Source of the DNA: Crocosphaera chwakensis CCY0110
GTDB taxonomy: Bacteria; Cyanobacteriota; Cyanobacteriia; Cyanobacteriales; Microcystaceae
NCBI RefSeq assembly: GCF_000169335.1
Contig: NZ_AAXW01000013.1
Span: 1 to 64,000 of the forward strand
Direction: 5' to 3'
DNA: 64,000 nt
Part shown: piece by piece, positions 1 to 9,736 of the stretch
Position numbering within the stretch: position 1 is the stretch's first letter
Layout: each line of letters begins with the position of its first letter
Made by a program: the position numbers and the translations under genes
The notes under the pieces: generated by a model
Database searches by the model: none
What the model was told of the DNA's origin: nothing
What the model saw: the letters and a program-made list of their open reading frames with translations, nothing else

Positions 1-3000
1 AAATTTGTTCATCTTTGTATAGTAATGATGCTTCAAATTGATTGGCTATCACATTGCCAAAACGAGGTGATGAAATAGTGACTTTTCCTACAGTATCTAA
101 GTCTGATGGATTGAAACTAATTTCTAAATTAATTAAACCTCCTAAATATTCAGTTAATCCATAGTTGCCTAAAGGTGCTATTTTCAAGATATCTATAGGT
201 AAACTTTCTACATTAGCTACTAGATTATCATTGTCACGCTTTACCTGAGCAAGAATAGGAGTATTATTATTATAAGTTTGACGAATTTCAAAGTATTCTA
301 TGACAGAAACTAAAGAACAGTTTTGTTTTAAACAAGGACTAATAATAGCAGTAATTTTATCTTGTATTCCTTTTATATTAATAGAAATTTGATTTAAAGA
401 ATTTATATTTAGTTCACCACTTAAGTTTGGTTCAAATTGTTGATCATTGAAAGTTAAGTTTGATAAATTGATATCTCCAACTATTTGTAAATTTCCTGGT
501 AATAATGGTGAAGTTAGTAGATTTTTTCCTAATAAAGTTCCTGTAAAGTTACTTTGTCCTGTTAATTCTATTTGTGCTGGTAAAAGTTGTCGATTAATTG
601 GAATTTTATCTAATAATGGTGTTAAGGGTAATTTACTTAAATCAAAATTAGTTTCAACTTCTAAAGAAATAGTTTCAACATCAAGAGATTGCCATAAATT
701 AGAAACTGTTAAATTGCCTTGTGCATTAATATTTTGTTCTCCTACTTCTAAAGAAAATTGTCGAAGATTAATAGGAATAATTGAGACAGATGGTAAAATG
801 GAATTAAGAGGAAAAGAGGCATTAATTGAAGTATTGATCTTATCTGCTGGAAAATCAGAAAATAAATTAGTATTTAAACTAGATAATTTAATATTTTTGG
901 TAGTAATATTAGCATCGATAATGTTATTACTAATATCTCCATTAACGATTAAGGTTCCGTTTCCTATATCTATTTCAGTGTTAATATATCCAGTAACGTC
1001 ATTAAAGTTTAGTTTTAATAAAGTGGATAAACTAGCTGTTAAATTAGCTTCTAAGTTTTTGATAGTTAAACTTGGATAATTTTTAATAGTAAAGGGTGCA
1101 ATAGATAAAGGTGTTGTTGTTGCATTAATATTAACTTGTCCTTGATTTACTTCAGTTTGTGCTGTTATACTTCGATTAGCAATCAACAGATCACTATTGG
1201 CAGTAATTTGTAAATTGTTAAAATTAGATATTAAATTAGAAAAAGTAATAGATTTCAATTCTCCTTGTATATTAATATCACTATTAATTAAGTTAACAGG
1301 AACTGGAATATTAGGAAGAATTTGATTAACCGATAAACTGTTAATATTAGCAACTGCTTCTAAAGACTCATTTTCTAATTTACCTGTTGCTGTGACTAGA
1401 CTATCTTCTATTCTAAGAACTATATTTCCATCTCCATCAATTTCACTTAAGTTAAGGTTTCCATTATTCCAAATAGTTTCTAAATTACCCGAAATATTCA
1501 AACGAGAATCGCTAATTGATACCAGAACAGGTAAGTTAGAAATAAAGGAATTGATAGGTAGTTTTAATGTAGTAATATTTGTTTGTAATTGACTATCATT
1601 AATATTGCTATTGATAATAACTTTTCCTTCATTAATAGATAACAAAAAATTTGAATTAACGTCAAGAGATTGGATAAAAGATTGATTTATCTCTCCAGAT
1701 AAACGAATATTACCTTGTTCTAGAATTAAATTGTCAGGACATTGAAGCTTAATTTCAACGCAAATAAGACTAGCAAAAGATGTTAAACTTAATGACTCTG
1801 TATTAATATAAGATTGCCATTTTTTTGTTATTAAGCTTCCACTTCCTGTAATATCAATAATTCCTTGTTCAGTACGAATATTTGTATCTTTTAAAAATAA
1901 ATTGTTCCGTTTTATAACAATTTCACCTTGACTAACAATAGTAGTATCTTGTTGTGAAAAATCACCAGAAGTTTGCCACTGAATTAAACCATCAATATTA
2001 GCTAATTTTCCTTTTAATTCTCCCTTTGCTTGCAATGTATTCAAATTTAAACTAGAAGGTAAGAAATAATAAGTATTAATTAACTTTTTACTCGGTAATG
2101 CTACTTGAAAGTTAAGTTGAATAGGAAACTCTTTAATATCAATTGCTTTCTTTTGTTCGATTAATTGACTAATATTCTGGTTAATACTTCCCTTTGCTTG
2201 TATTTGTCCTCCTGCTTGGGGTTCAATTAAAAATTGTTCTAATAACGTTTCATCTAAAGTAATTTTAAATTCAGCTAAAATTCTTTCAAACAGTGTTTTT
2301 TCTATCGTTACTAATTGATCATTAATAACTTTACCTTGAATGATAGGATTAGTGATTAACCCAGTAACATTAATATTAATATTAAACTTTCCATTTGCTT
2401 TTATTGGTAGCTTAATGGGAATTACCTCTAAAATATTATTAATATTTACATTTTGAAGATCAATTTTGATATTACTTCCTTTTTGCCAATCATAATATCC
2501 TTGTAATGTAGTAAGAATATCTCCTAATATAATTTTTCCTTGGTTAATTAATATTTTATTTTTCTCAAATTGAAAAGCTAAATCTACTTGAATAGGTTTC
2601 TTAAGAGATTGAGCTTTTGCCTGAAAATCAGATAAGTTTAAATTTCCTTGTCCTTCAGTTTTTCTCAAATCTCGCAAAGAAGGTAAATTAAGATTCAAAT
2701 TAGCCTTAAGATAACTATCATCAATCTTTAAAGGAAGATTAGGAAAAATAGATGACCAAGCTTGCAAAGGTAATTGATTCAGTTGTAAGCTTATTTTACT
2801 TTTGGTACTTTTAACAAAGGTTTCCCCTTGTAGTTGAATTTCATTACTTTCGAGTAAACCTAAACTGATATCATAAAGCCACTTTCTCTGTTTACTTTTT
2901 TCATATTCTATATTGCCCGCTACTTTAATATTGACTGTTTTTTCTGATTGATAAGGTAATAAAATAATCTCAGTGTTTTTAACATTAACCGATAAATCAA

Positions 3001-3459
3001 AATTAAGGGGAATAACTTCATCAGTGGCCTTGACATTTAACCATTGACCTGGTTTTTGTTCACGAATTTTACTGTTACCTTTTGAGGAAAAATATTAACA
3101 GCTAACTTTCTTTGTAATAAAATTGTTAAAGGATTGAACGTAACCTTAATAGTTTCCGCTCTTAACTGACTACTGTATTCAGTCGTCTCTGGAATATAAG
3201 CGTCCTCTAGCTGTAAACTGGTAAAAGAAAAGCCCTCTAACTCACCAATCTCAATAGGACGATAAATAACTTTACTGAGTTGTTTTTCTAACCACGGAGG
3301 TAAATACTCCCTTAAAAAGAAACTCAATCCCGTATAACCGATGAAAACGAGGGTCACAGAAGTCGTTGCTATGATAATAGTCTTCGGTTTTCTGGCAAAT
3401 CTAAGAAAGCGGTTAAACCAACTAGACGAAGCGTTTGGAGGTGGGGGAGATTGACTCAT
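1..3459 (-). CDS. TamB-like translocation/assembly module protein, partial and frameshifted
   Basis: Very large envelope protein of the TamB/DUF490 type, expected to bridge inner and outer membranes and help outer-membrane protein or lipid transport. Visible: a short proline/serine-rich start, one N-terminal membrane anchor (about residues 27-50), then a domain typical of TamB N-termini. The first frame stops at 3037. From about 3066 down to base 1 another minus-strand frame is open throughout and reads as monotonous Asn/Ile/Leu/Thr-rich short beta strands, as expected for the TamB beta-taco. A single missing base in the run of four T at 3067-3070 (plus strand) would join the two. The gene continues past the left edge, so the DUF490 C-terminus is not seen. 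The break is either a sequencing error or a real inactivating or phase-variable frameshift. It is divergent from the Ycf66 gene. Confidence 0.8.
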
Positions 3460-3606
3460 GAGGATTCGAGGATGAGGAGACGTTAAAAGAAGATTTTTTG
3501 ACTAATCTAACGTACTTCAAAAAAATCTTTCTTAGAAATTGGTGAGCAATAGGGGGCAATATGCCTCACAATAAGAAAGAGAAACCACCAAAGGAGTAAC
3601 CCACAG

Positions 3607-4854
3607 ATGTTGGCATACATCCTAGCGATCGCTGTTGGCCTTGCAAGCTTAAGTCTTTATTTATCCGCTTTTTTCCTTCCTGAATTACACCGAAAAGATG
3701 ATTTTCTTTGGAGTGGTGTCGGTTTATTTTACGCCTTAGTTCTTTGGGTATGTGCAGGAAGGGTGACAGGGGGTGTGTTGTTGGGTCAAAGTGCTGCGGT
3801 GACGTTAGTGATATGCTTTGGTTGGCAAACCCTTCGCTTAAGACGAGCGATCGCTCATCCTGATGAAAAAACAGACATACAAGGATTTTCTCTATTAAAG
3901 TGGGTACAAAACCGCTTCAAGAAAAAATCACCCTCGGTTACCCCTCCGATGAGTGAAACCCCAGAAGAAGAAGAACCTACCCTTCAACCAGACAGCGAAA
4001 TTATTGCTCAACCTGAGACAGAAATTACCTCAGAAGAAATTAAGATTACCCCTGAACCTGAAATAGAAACCCCAGTTATCTCCCAGGTAGAATCTCCAGA
4101 AGAAAGTGCGATTACCCCTGAGACAGAAACAACCCCCGAAGAAACCCCAGTTATCTCCCAAGTAGAACCTCCAGAAGAAAGTGAGATTACCTCTGAACCT
4201 GAAACGACCCCTGAAGAAACCTCAGTTATCTCCCAGGTAGAATTTCCAGAAGAAAGCGAGATTACCCCTGAACCTGAAACGACCCCTGAAGAAACCCCAG
4301 TTATCTCCCAGGTAGAATTTCCAGAAGAAAGCGAGATTACCCCTGAACCTGAAACTGAAACCACTGAAAACAAAAAACAAGGATTTTCCTTTAAATCCTT
4401 ATTTGGGTTAGGTAAATCTAAATCTCAACCGATCACACAACCTCCTGAAAAAATAACCTCTAACACTGATCTTGAAGAAAGCAACTGGGACGACGACGAC
4501 GACGATGACGACAACGGTTCAAATATCGAAGAAGTAACTCCTACGTTAGTAGAAGAAACAGAAGTAATCGCCTCTGAAACCTTTGCAGTTACCAGCGACG
4601 TTAGTGAAGAACAATCAACAGAAGAAACAGAACAAACAGAAAGTTTTGAAGAATATGTCGCTGAATTTGAGCCTTATATGGCCGATGATGAAGCAGAAAC
4701 CCTCATCGAAGATTATCAACCGAAAAGCGAATCCTCTGAGTCTAAAATCACCGAAAAAAACGAGGACAAAACGGTAAACACTGAAGATTCCAGTTCACCA
4801 GTTATGGATGAAAAGAACGAGAAAACTGAGGAAAATGAGCAAGAGAAAAATTAA
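3607..4854 (+). CDS. Ycf66 family protein with long acidic repeat tail
   Basis: The first about 95 residues match the Ycf66 family, a cyanobacterial and plastid membrane protein of unknown function. They carry two hydrophobic segments (about residues 1-25 and 37-75) and the conserved stretch ending in WQTLRLRRAIAHPDE. The rest, about 300 residues, is a Glu/Pro/Thr/Ser-rich, presumably disordered cytoplasmic tail. It contains near-identical 25-residue units centred on PVISQVE-PEESEIT and a run of eight aspartates at about 4489-4512. The family core is usually much shorter than this 415-residue protein, so the tail is the odd part. A GGAG-like ribosome site (aaaggagtaa) lies just upstream of the ATG. 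It is divergent from the TamB-like gene with about 150 bases between. Confidence 0.85.
   Translation: MLAYILAIAVGLASLSLYLSAFFLPELHRKDDFLWSGVGLFYALVLWVCAGRVTGGVLLGQSAAVTLVICFGWQTLRLRRAIAHPDEKTDIQGFSLLKWVQNRFKKKSPSVTPPMSETPEEEEPTLQPDSEIIAQPETEITSEEIKITPEPEIETPVISQVESPEESAITPETETTPEETPVISQVEPPEESEITSEPETTPEETSVISQVEFPEESEITPEPETTPEETPVISQVEFPEESEITPEPETETTENKKQGFSFKSLFGLGKSKSQPITQPPEKITSNTDLEESNWDDDDDDDDNGSNIEEVTPTLVEETEVIASETFAVTSDVSEEQSTEETEQTESFEEYVAEFEPYMADDEAETLIEDYQPKSESSESKITEKNEDKTVNTEDSSSPVMDEKNEKTEENEQEKN
4132..4356 (+). repeat. Three 75-bp in-frame tandem repeats in the Ycf66 gene
   Basis: Three consecutive 75-bp units (4132-4206, 4207-4281, 4282-4356) each encode a 25-residue unit starting TPEET and containing VISQVE. 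A more diverged partial unit precedes them. Units differ by only a few bases, so copy number could vary by slippage or recombination without breaking the frame. Confidence 0.8.
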
Positions 4855-4855
4855 C

Positions 4856-5755
4856 CTATTCTCTCGTCTCTTCTGACTCCTCTCCTTCTTCTAATATCTG
4901 ATTAATTCCACAAAACAATTGAATCGATTCAATTTGTGGTGAAATTTCCCCAAACCAATCTCGATAAATACCTTGTAACGATGAATCGTCAATCACCGAG
5001 TTAACAAAACTTAACCATTCGGGATTATTATCAGGTAAAATAAGTCCGTATTCTTCGCAATCAATGGGATTGGTTGGGACTAACGTATAGTCTGGACCGA
5101 GTCTTAAATTTTGTATTTGAGCTTCTCCCACCAAGAGAATACCATCACTAGCAAAAGCATCTATTTTGTTTCCTTGTAGTGCTTGTATTCCTCTAGATCT
5201 TCCTGTAACCCCTTGAAACTGAACGAGATTAGCTAAAGGGTATCTTTCAGCCATTAATTGTTCATTAGTGGTATTTCTTAACACCCCAATATCAATATTG
5301 TCTAAACTTCTATTCGGATTAATCCTTTTTGCTTTCTCCGTTTTAACTAATAATTGAGTTCCTGTTAAGAAGAAGGGTTGAGAAAATTGTATTTGGTATT
5401 CAGGAACTTCTCGAATGGTATTTGGACCACACTCTATATCAACAATGCGATCGCTCGCTAATTCAAAGCGATTATAAAGAGTTGATTTATATAGTTTAAG
5501 AGCAATCACTTTTTTATTCAACTTTTGTTTTAATTGTTCTCTTAAAAGAGCGATCAAATCTAAACATAATCCCTCTAAATTTCCGTTAATATCTCGATAG
5601 CCAAAAGGAACTGCATCTTCTCTAATTCCAACCTCCAATAAACCTGTTTGATCAATTTTTTCTAATACGCTCATTTCTTGAGTATAGCTAGGCAAAACCC
5701 AAGAAAATAGAAGTAATAAATTCACAAAGGATAGATAAAAAACTGATTTTTTCAT
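4856..5755 (-). CDS. Family 3 extracellular solute-binding protein
   Basis: Periplasmic binding protein of the amino-acid/polar-compound ABC importer type (SBP_bac_3). A Sec signal peptide (about residues 1-25, hydrophobic core FVNLLLLFSWVLP) is followed by the characteristic start of lobe 1 (GLLEVGIREDAVPFGYRD), the F-SQPFF-TGTQLLVK hinge strand, and the late DWFGEISP motif. At 299 residues it has normal family length. The ligand cannot be predicted, and no permease or ATPase gene is adjacent, so it is an orphan component or serves a transporter encoded elsewhere. The stop codon lies almost against the convergent Ycf66 stop, and the start is 13 bases downstream of the AI-2E permease stop, suggesting co-transcription with it. 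Confidence 0.85.
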   Translation of the reverse strand: MKKSVFYLSFVNLLLLFSWVLPSYTQEMSVLEKIDQTGLLEVGIREDAVPFGYRDINGNLEGLCLDLIALLREQLKQKLNKKVIALKLYKSTLYNRFELASDRIVDIECGPNTIREVPEYQIQFSQPFFLTGTQLLVKTEKAKRINPNRSLDNIDIGVLRNTTNEQLMAERYPLANLVQFQGVTGRSRGIQALQGNKIDAFASDGILLVGEAQIQNLRLGPDYTLVPTNPIDCEEYGLILPDNNPEWLSFVNSVIDDSSLQGIYRDWFGEISPQIESIQLFCGINQILEEGEESEETRE

Positions 5756-5768
5756 AATACTTTCTCGT

Positions 5769-6800
5769 TTAACTAATAGAATCCCAAGGGTCTAAAATAT
5801 CGTTAAATAAAACTTCTTCAATCCAAGTTTTAGCCACAACTGCTAAAGGAAGTGCTAATAATAATCCTAATAGACCAAAAGTTTGAGCGAAAAAGATTTG
5901 CGCCACCAAGGTTACCGCAGGAAGTAAAGATACTTGTTTAGCCATAACGGTAGGCGTTAACCAATAACTTTCAATATTTTGAATAATAAAATACCAAATT
6001 AGAATCGCCCAAATTTTCCAAGGATTATCTAATAAAGCAACCATTAAAGGAAAAACGACACTTGTAGCAGGACCCACATTAGGAATAAAATTGAGTAACC
6101 CTGCCAATAAAGCATGAACTAACACTAACTTAACTTGTAATAACCATAAACCCACACCACTTAATATGCCAATAAAAAAACAATTAATCGTAACACCAGT
6201 TAACCAATTACCTAAGGCAACTTCTGAAAGGGTCAAAATTTCGTCCCCTCGTTTACGATAAAAAGAAGGGAATAATTTTAAAAATAAATGACGATATCTT
6301 TGAGGTTGAATAATCATTGTAATCGTCAAGAAAAAAACAAAAACCACTTGTAAAATAATGGCCAAAGAATTAGAAAATACGGTAAAAAAATTGGCAAAAA
6401 TATCAGTCAATAACGGTTGTAAACGAGTTAATACATCACTTAAAGTAGGAGGCTTAGGTAACCAGTCAAAACGACTTTGTGTTTCTGATAACGAAATTAA
6501 ATTAGTTCGCAGTCTTTCCCAAACTGTGGGTAATAATGCTAATAACTTTTCAAATTGATCGATAAAAGGAGGAACCACTAACCAAGCGAATAAAATAGCT
6601 AAGATTATGATAGTGATAACAACAATGATAATGCCCCAATTACGTCTAATTTTAAATTGTTCAAGCCATTTAACCAATCGATTTAACGCCGTTGCAAAAA
6701 CAACTGCCGTAAATACCAATAACAATACTTGCCTAATCTGCCAAAGAATATAACCAGAAATGATTAAACTCGACAAGCTGAGCCACTGACCAAGATTCAT
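5769..6800 (-). CDS. AI-2E family transporter (PerM-like permease)
   Basis: Polytopic inner-membrane protein of the AI-2E/YdiK/PerM family. Visible: paired N-terminal helices (residues about 8-40 and 57-85), a soluble middle section rich in Leu/Thr, then a C-terminal group of hydrophobic helices with the family signature NFIPNVGPATSVVFPLMVALL and a final LLGLLLALPLAVVAKTWIEE. Length of 343 residues is normal. Members export small signals or act as ion antiporters; which substrate applies here is not evident. It is followed closely by the solute-binding protein gene on the same strand, but a functional link is only positional. Confidence 0.9.
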   Translation of the reverse strand: MNLGQWLSLSSLIISGYILWQIRQVLLLVFTAVVFATALNRLVKWLEQFKIRRNWGIIIVVITIIILAILFAWLVVPPFIDQFEKLLALLPTVWERLRTNLISLSETQSRFDWLPKPPTLSDVLTRLQPLLTDIFANFFTVFSNSLAIILQVVFVFFLTITMIIQPQRYRHLFLKLFPSFYRKRGDEILTLSEVALGNWLTGVTINCFFIGILSGVGLWLLQVKLVLVHALLAGLLNFIPNVGPATSVVFPLMVALLDNPWKIWAILIWYFIIQNIESYWLTPTVMAKQVSLLPAVTLVAQIFFAQTFGLLGLLLALPLAVVAKTWIEEVLFNDILDPWDSIS

Positions 6801-6891
6801 GAAACTCTAAAAAAACGCTAAGGGGATTTTTTGATCTCTAGGCTACCATTTTGCTTCGTTTTTGGCTCGTCTAATGGTTAGCAACAAAAAA

Positions 6892-6915
6892 AGGAAGAAA
6901 GTAACCTTTCTTCCT
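6892..6915 (-). terminator. Rho-independent terminator after the S41 protease
   Basis: Perfect 10-bp stem AGGAAGAAAG / CTTTCTTCCT with a 4-base loop. On the minus strand it is followed by a run of seven T, 30 bases past the protease stop. Confidence 0.75.
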
Positions 6916-6945
6916 ATAATCATTGAATTTTTCGATTAATTAAGG

Positions 6946-8247
6946 TTATCGCAAAGTTCCACTAGCGTTAGTTGCACCAGACTTAGCAATTTCTTTCTTC
7001 AACTCTTCATAAGCTTGGTCAAATTGAGGATCACCAAAATCACCAATTCTATTTCGTTCTTGTTGAAGTTCTTTTCTTTGTTCCTCGGTCAATTCAACCA
7101 GAATATCAGGTTCAATCCCCTGCTTATTGATATCTCGGCCACTGGGGGTCAAATACTTAGCAATGGTCACCGCTAGTCCTGATGTACCATCTCCTAAGCG
7201 TCGAACGGACTGTACTAACCCTTTACCAAAGGTTTTGGTTCCTACTAAAGTAGCCCGATTATTATCCTGTAAAGCTCCCGAAAGAATTTCACTGGCACTG
7301 GCAGAACCCCCATCCACTAAAATAACCATAGGTTTATCAGTTAACGCGCGGTTAGTGGCTTTTTGGGCTTCTATTTCCCCGTTGCGACTAACGGTAGAGA
7401 CGATTTTACCTTCATCAAGCCACATCCGAGCAATTTCTACACTAGAGTAGAGCAGTCCTCCTGGATTCGACCGTAAATCCAAGATATAACCTGTTACCTT
7501 AGCTGATTCAGCCTCACGAATCGCGTCACGCATTTCTTCGCTGGCATGAGCGCTAAACTGAGTTAAACGAATATAACCAACCTTACCCGAAGGAGTCTCT
7601 TTTACTTGAGCTTTAACGGGATGGAGTTCGATGCGCGCTCTAACAATAGGATAATCAATTTCTTCGTCAGTACGACGAATGGTTAACGTAACCTTGCTTC
7701 CTGGTTTACCACGGATGAGTTTAACTGCATCTTCTACTTCCATTCCTTCAGTGGTTTTGCCATTAATCTTAGTAATGACATCTTTAGCCAAAATTCCGGC
7801 TTCAAAGGCTGGTGTATCTTCTATAGGCGCGACAACCGTTAATTCTTTTGTTTCTTCATCCTTAGTGAGTTGAATACCTACACCAGTTAGTTCTCCGGAG
7901 GTATCAATTTGCATATTTTTGAACTCTTCAGGGTCCATAAAGCGGGTGTAGGGATCACCCAGTTTTTCTAACATTTCCCGAATCGCTTTATATGCTTCTT
8001 CTTTAGTTTCGTAAGTTTTAGACCCTCCAACATATTCCTGGCGAACTGCAAGCCAATCTACTTGATTAAATGTACCATCAACGTAGGTGTCATTAATAAC
8101 TTGCCAAACTTCGTCTACTAACTTTGTAGGACTATCTTCAAGATAAGCAAAGCTACGGGAAAGACGGAACCCCGCTCCGGTCACAGCAACGGCGGTTAAA
8201 ACTGCTGCAGTTGCACCGAGAACTAACCCTTTTTTGTAATTGACCAT
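6946..8247 (-). CDS. Carboxyl-terminal processing peptidase, S41 family (Ctp-like)
   Basis: Periplasmic/lumenal serine protease that trims C-termini of exported proteins; relatives in cyanobacteria are CtpA (which matures photosystem II D1), CtpB and CtpC. Visible order: N-terminal signal anchor (residues 5-26), a helical domain, a PDZ domain (about 105-195), then the protease core. The motif GGSASASE places the nucleophile at Ser317, and TFGKG places the general-base lysine at Lys342, with the family spacing of 25 residues. The sequence resembles the CtpB/CtpC type more than D1-specific CtpA, but I cannot decide among them. It is divergent from ftsQ across about 200 bases and followed by a strong terminator. 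Confidence 0.92.
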   Translation of the reverse strand: MVNYKKGLVLGATAAVLTAVAVTGAGFRLSRSFAYLEDSPTKLVDEVWQVINDTYVDGTFNQVDWLAVRQEYVGGSKTYETKEEAYKAIREMLEKLGDPYTRFMDPEEFKNMQIDTSGELTGVGIQLTKDEETKELTVVAPIEDTPAFEAGILAKDVITKINGKTTEGMEVEDAVKLIRGKPGSKVTLTIRRTDEEIDYPIVRARIELHPVKAQVKETPSGKVGYIRLTQFSAHASEEMRDAIREAESAKVTGYILDLRSNPGGLLYSSVEIARMWLDEGKIVSTVSRNGEIEAQKATNRALTDKPMVILVDGGSASASEILSGALQDNNRATLVGTKTFGKGLVQSVRRLGDGTSGLAVTIAKYLTPSGRDINKQGIEPDILVELTEEQRKELQQERNRIGDFGDPQFDQAYEELKKEIAKSGATNASGTLR

Positions 8248-8447
8248 AAGCTAAGTAGTGTGTTTATGAAACTTCTATAACAGGCGAGTACTGACTCTAA
8301 GAGAGGAACTTGTCTAATTTCTTTTTATTCAGTATATCTTAGACTTTTGTTACTTGAGTAAGTAAACTCATTTTATTGAGTTATTTTTTTTTAGAGTAAG
8401 ACTCCTCCCAATCATAACATTGTCTTCATGGTGATGATAGAAATCTT

Positions 8448-9248
8448 ATGACAGATAGTACCTTAATTCCTGCTGATTCTCTCAAAAACCAACGTCAAAC
8501 CTTACGCCATCAACGGCGTTTAAAAGCATGGCAAGGGGTGTGGCGATTTCTATTCCTCTGCGGTATGACAGGGGGATTAATTTGGAGCGTTAGTCTACCT
8601 CATTGGCTCATTCGAGAAAAATCACAAATTAAAGTTCTGGGTAATGAGCGACTACAGACTGAACAAATTCAAGCCATGCTCGATATAAGTTATCCTCAGT
8701 TAATTTGGAAATTACCCATTCATCAGTTAAGAGAAAAACTCGAAAGTCAACCCCCCCTAGAAACGGTTTATATGACCCGTCAGCTACTTCCTGTAGAAGT
8801 GACTATTATGGTGACAGAAAGACAACCAGTAGCTGAAGCGACGATGGCCGATCAGGTCGGTTTTATCGATGATGATGGGGTTTGGATTCCTCAAACATTT
8901 TATGAACAAGCAAAAGAAAAACCCTCCGTTAAGCTTAAAGTGTTAGGGTTAAGTCAACAAAGTTTAACCTATTGGAAAAGTATTTATCCTTTAATTCTTA
9001 ATTCTCCTGTAGAAATCACTGTACTTGATTGGCGTGATCCTAGTAATTTGATTTTACACACTGCTTTAGGAAAGGTACATTGTGGCACTTATCTTGATAG
9101 AGAGCAGTTTCTTGAACAACTCCAAGGGTTAGGTAAACTACGTCAGTTATCTTCTGCTGTGGCAAAAGAACGGATTATTTATATCGATTTGTCTAAACCT
9201 GATGCTCCCTCAGTTCATCTGGAAGATATTGCGCCAAAATCTGATTAA
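8448..9248 (+). CDS. ftsQ: Cell division protein FtsQ/DivIB
   Basis: Bitopic divisome protein. Visible: a basic cytoplasmic N-terminus (residues 1-32), one transmembrane helix (about 33-52), then the POTRA domain (SQIKVLGNERLQTEQIQAMLDI) and the FtsQ domain with TVYMTRQLLPVEVTIMVTERQPVAE and the conserved GFIDDDGVW. Length of 266 residues is usual for cyanobacterial FtsQ. In many cyanobacteria ftsZ follows directly; here ftsZ is absent and a small hypothetical gene follows instead. Confidence 0.88.
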   Translation: MTDSTLIPADSLKNQRQTLRHQRRLKAWQGVWRFLFLCGMTGGLIWSVSLPHWLIREKSQIKVLGNERLQTEQIQAMLDISYPQLIWKLPIHQLREKLESQPPLETVYMTRQLLPVEVTIMVTERQPVAEATMADQVGFIDDDGVWIPQTFYEQAKEKPSVKLKVLGLSQQSLTYWKSIYPLILNSPVEITVLDWRDPSNLILHTALGKVHCGTYLDREQFLEQLQGLGKLRQLSSAVAKERIIYIDLSKPDAPSVHLEDIAPKSD

Positions 9249-9377
9249 CTTAATCCTGAATCTATCAGTTGAGGGAGATGATCACTTTTTTATATTCTAA
9301 CTTTTTGAAGATGGTTATTTAAAAGAAAACTGTTTAGATTGAATTAGATAAGTTGAATTCAATTTAAGTATTAATTT

Positions 9378-9647
9378 ATGAATAACTCCACGGAAAATGA
9401 AAATAAAAGAGTTCTTAACGAAGGCGATCGCGTTAAGGAAGAAAATCAAACCGTTGAAGAAAAATCAGAACAAATCGCAGTCGATACCTGGGATATTACT
9501 GGTCACGAGGTTGTGCCTACCTACTTCGTTGTTGAAAATGAGGATGGTTCTGAAAAAGCATTACACCACATCAAAGACGCAGAAGAAATTAGTGACACTA
9601 TTCGTCAGGCTAGAACGGATGAAAATGGCGATCGTAAATGGTGGTAA
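9378..9647 (+). CDS. Small acidic hypothetical protein
   Basis: An 89-residue acidic protein of unknown function. The N-terminal about 35 residues are Glu/Asn/Lys-rich and probably disordered; the C-terminal half (WDITGHEVVPTYFVVENEDGSEKALHHI) looks like a small folded domain ending in KWW. An overlapping frame starting 19 bases later is open too, but gives a Lys-rich composition without folded-domain character, so this frame is preferred. No clear ribosome-binding site is seen. It is followed by a terminator-like hairpin, which supports a real transcription unit. Confidence 0.6.
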   Translation: MNNSTENENKRVLNEGDRVKEENQTVEEKSEQIAVDTWDITGHEVVPTYFVVENEDGSEKALHHIKDAEEISDTIRQARTDENGDRKWW

Positions 9648-9679
9648 CATTTGTCTTAAATAATCAATAATAATAATTG

Positions 9680-9714
9680 CCTCCAAACTAAAATAGTTGG
9701 GGGTTATTTTTTTC
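9680..9714 (+). terminator. Probable terminator after the small acidic gene
   Basis: Imperfect hairpin (CCTCCAAACT with AGTTGGGGG, one bulged A and one G-T pair) followed by a T-rich tract TTATTTTTTT. Confidence 0.55.
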
Positions 9715-9736
9715 TTAATTAAATAAATATAATGGC

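Noticed and set aside
447..1592. Plus-strand open frames at 447-1079 and 1392-1592
   Set aside because: They are antisense shadows of the TamB-like body, whose minus-strand frame is continuously open and has the expected beta-repeat composition.
4008..4373. Ser/Gly/Val-rich minus-strand frame over the Ycf66 repeats
   Set aside because: A by-product of the repetitive Glu/Pro codons on the other strand.
9397..9663. Alternative plus-strand frame overlapping the 9378 gene
   Set aside because: Lys-rich product without folded-domain character; the 9378 frame has a more protein-like C-terminal half.
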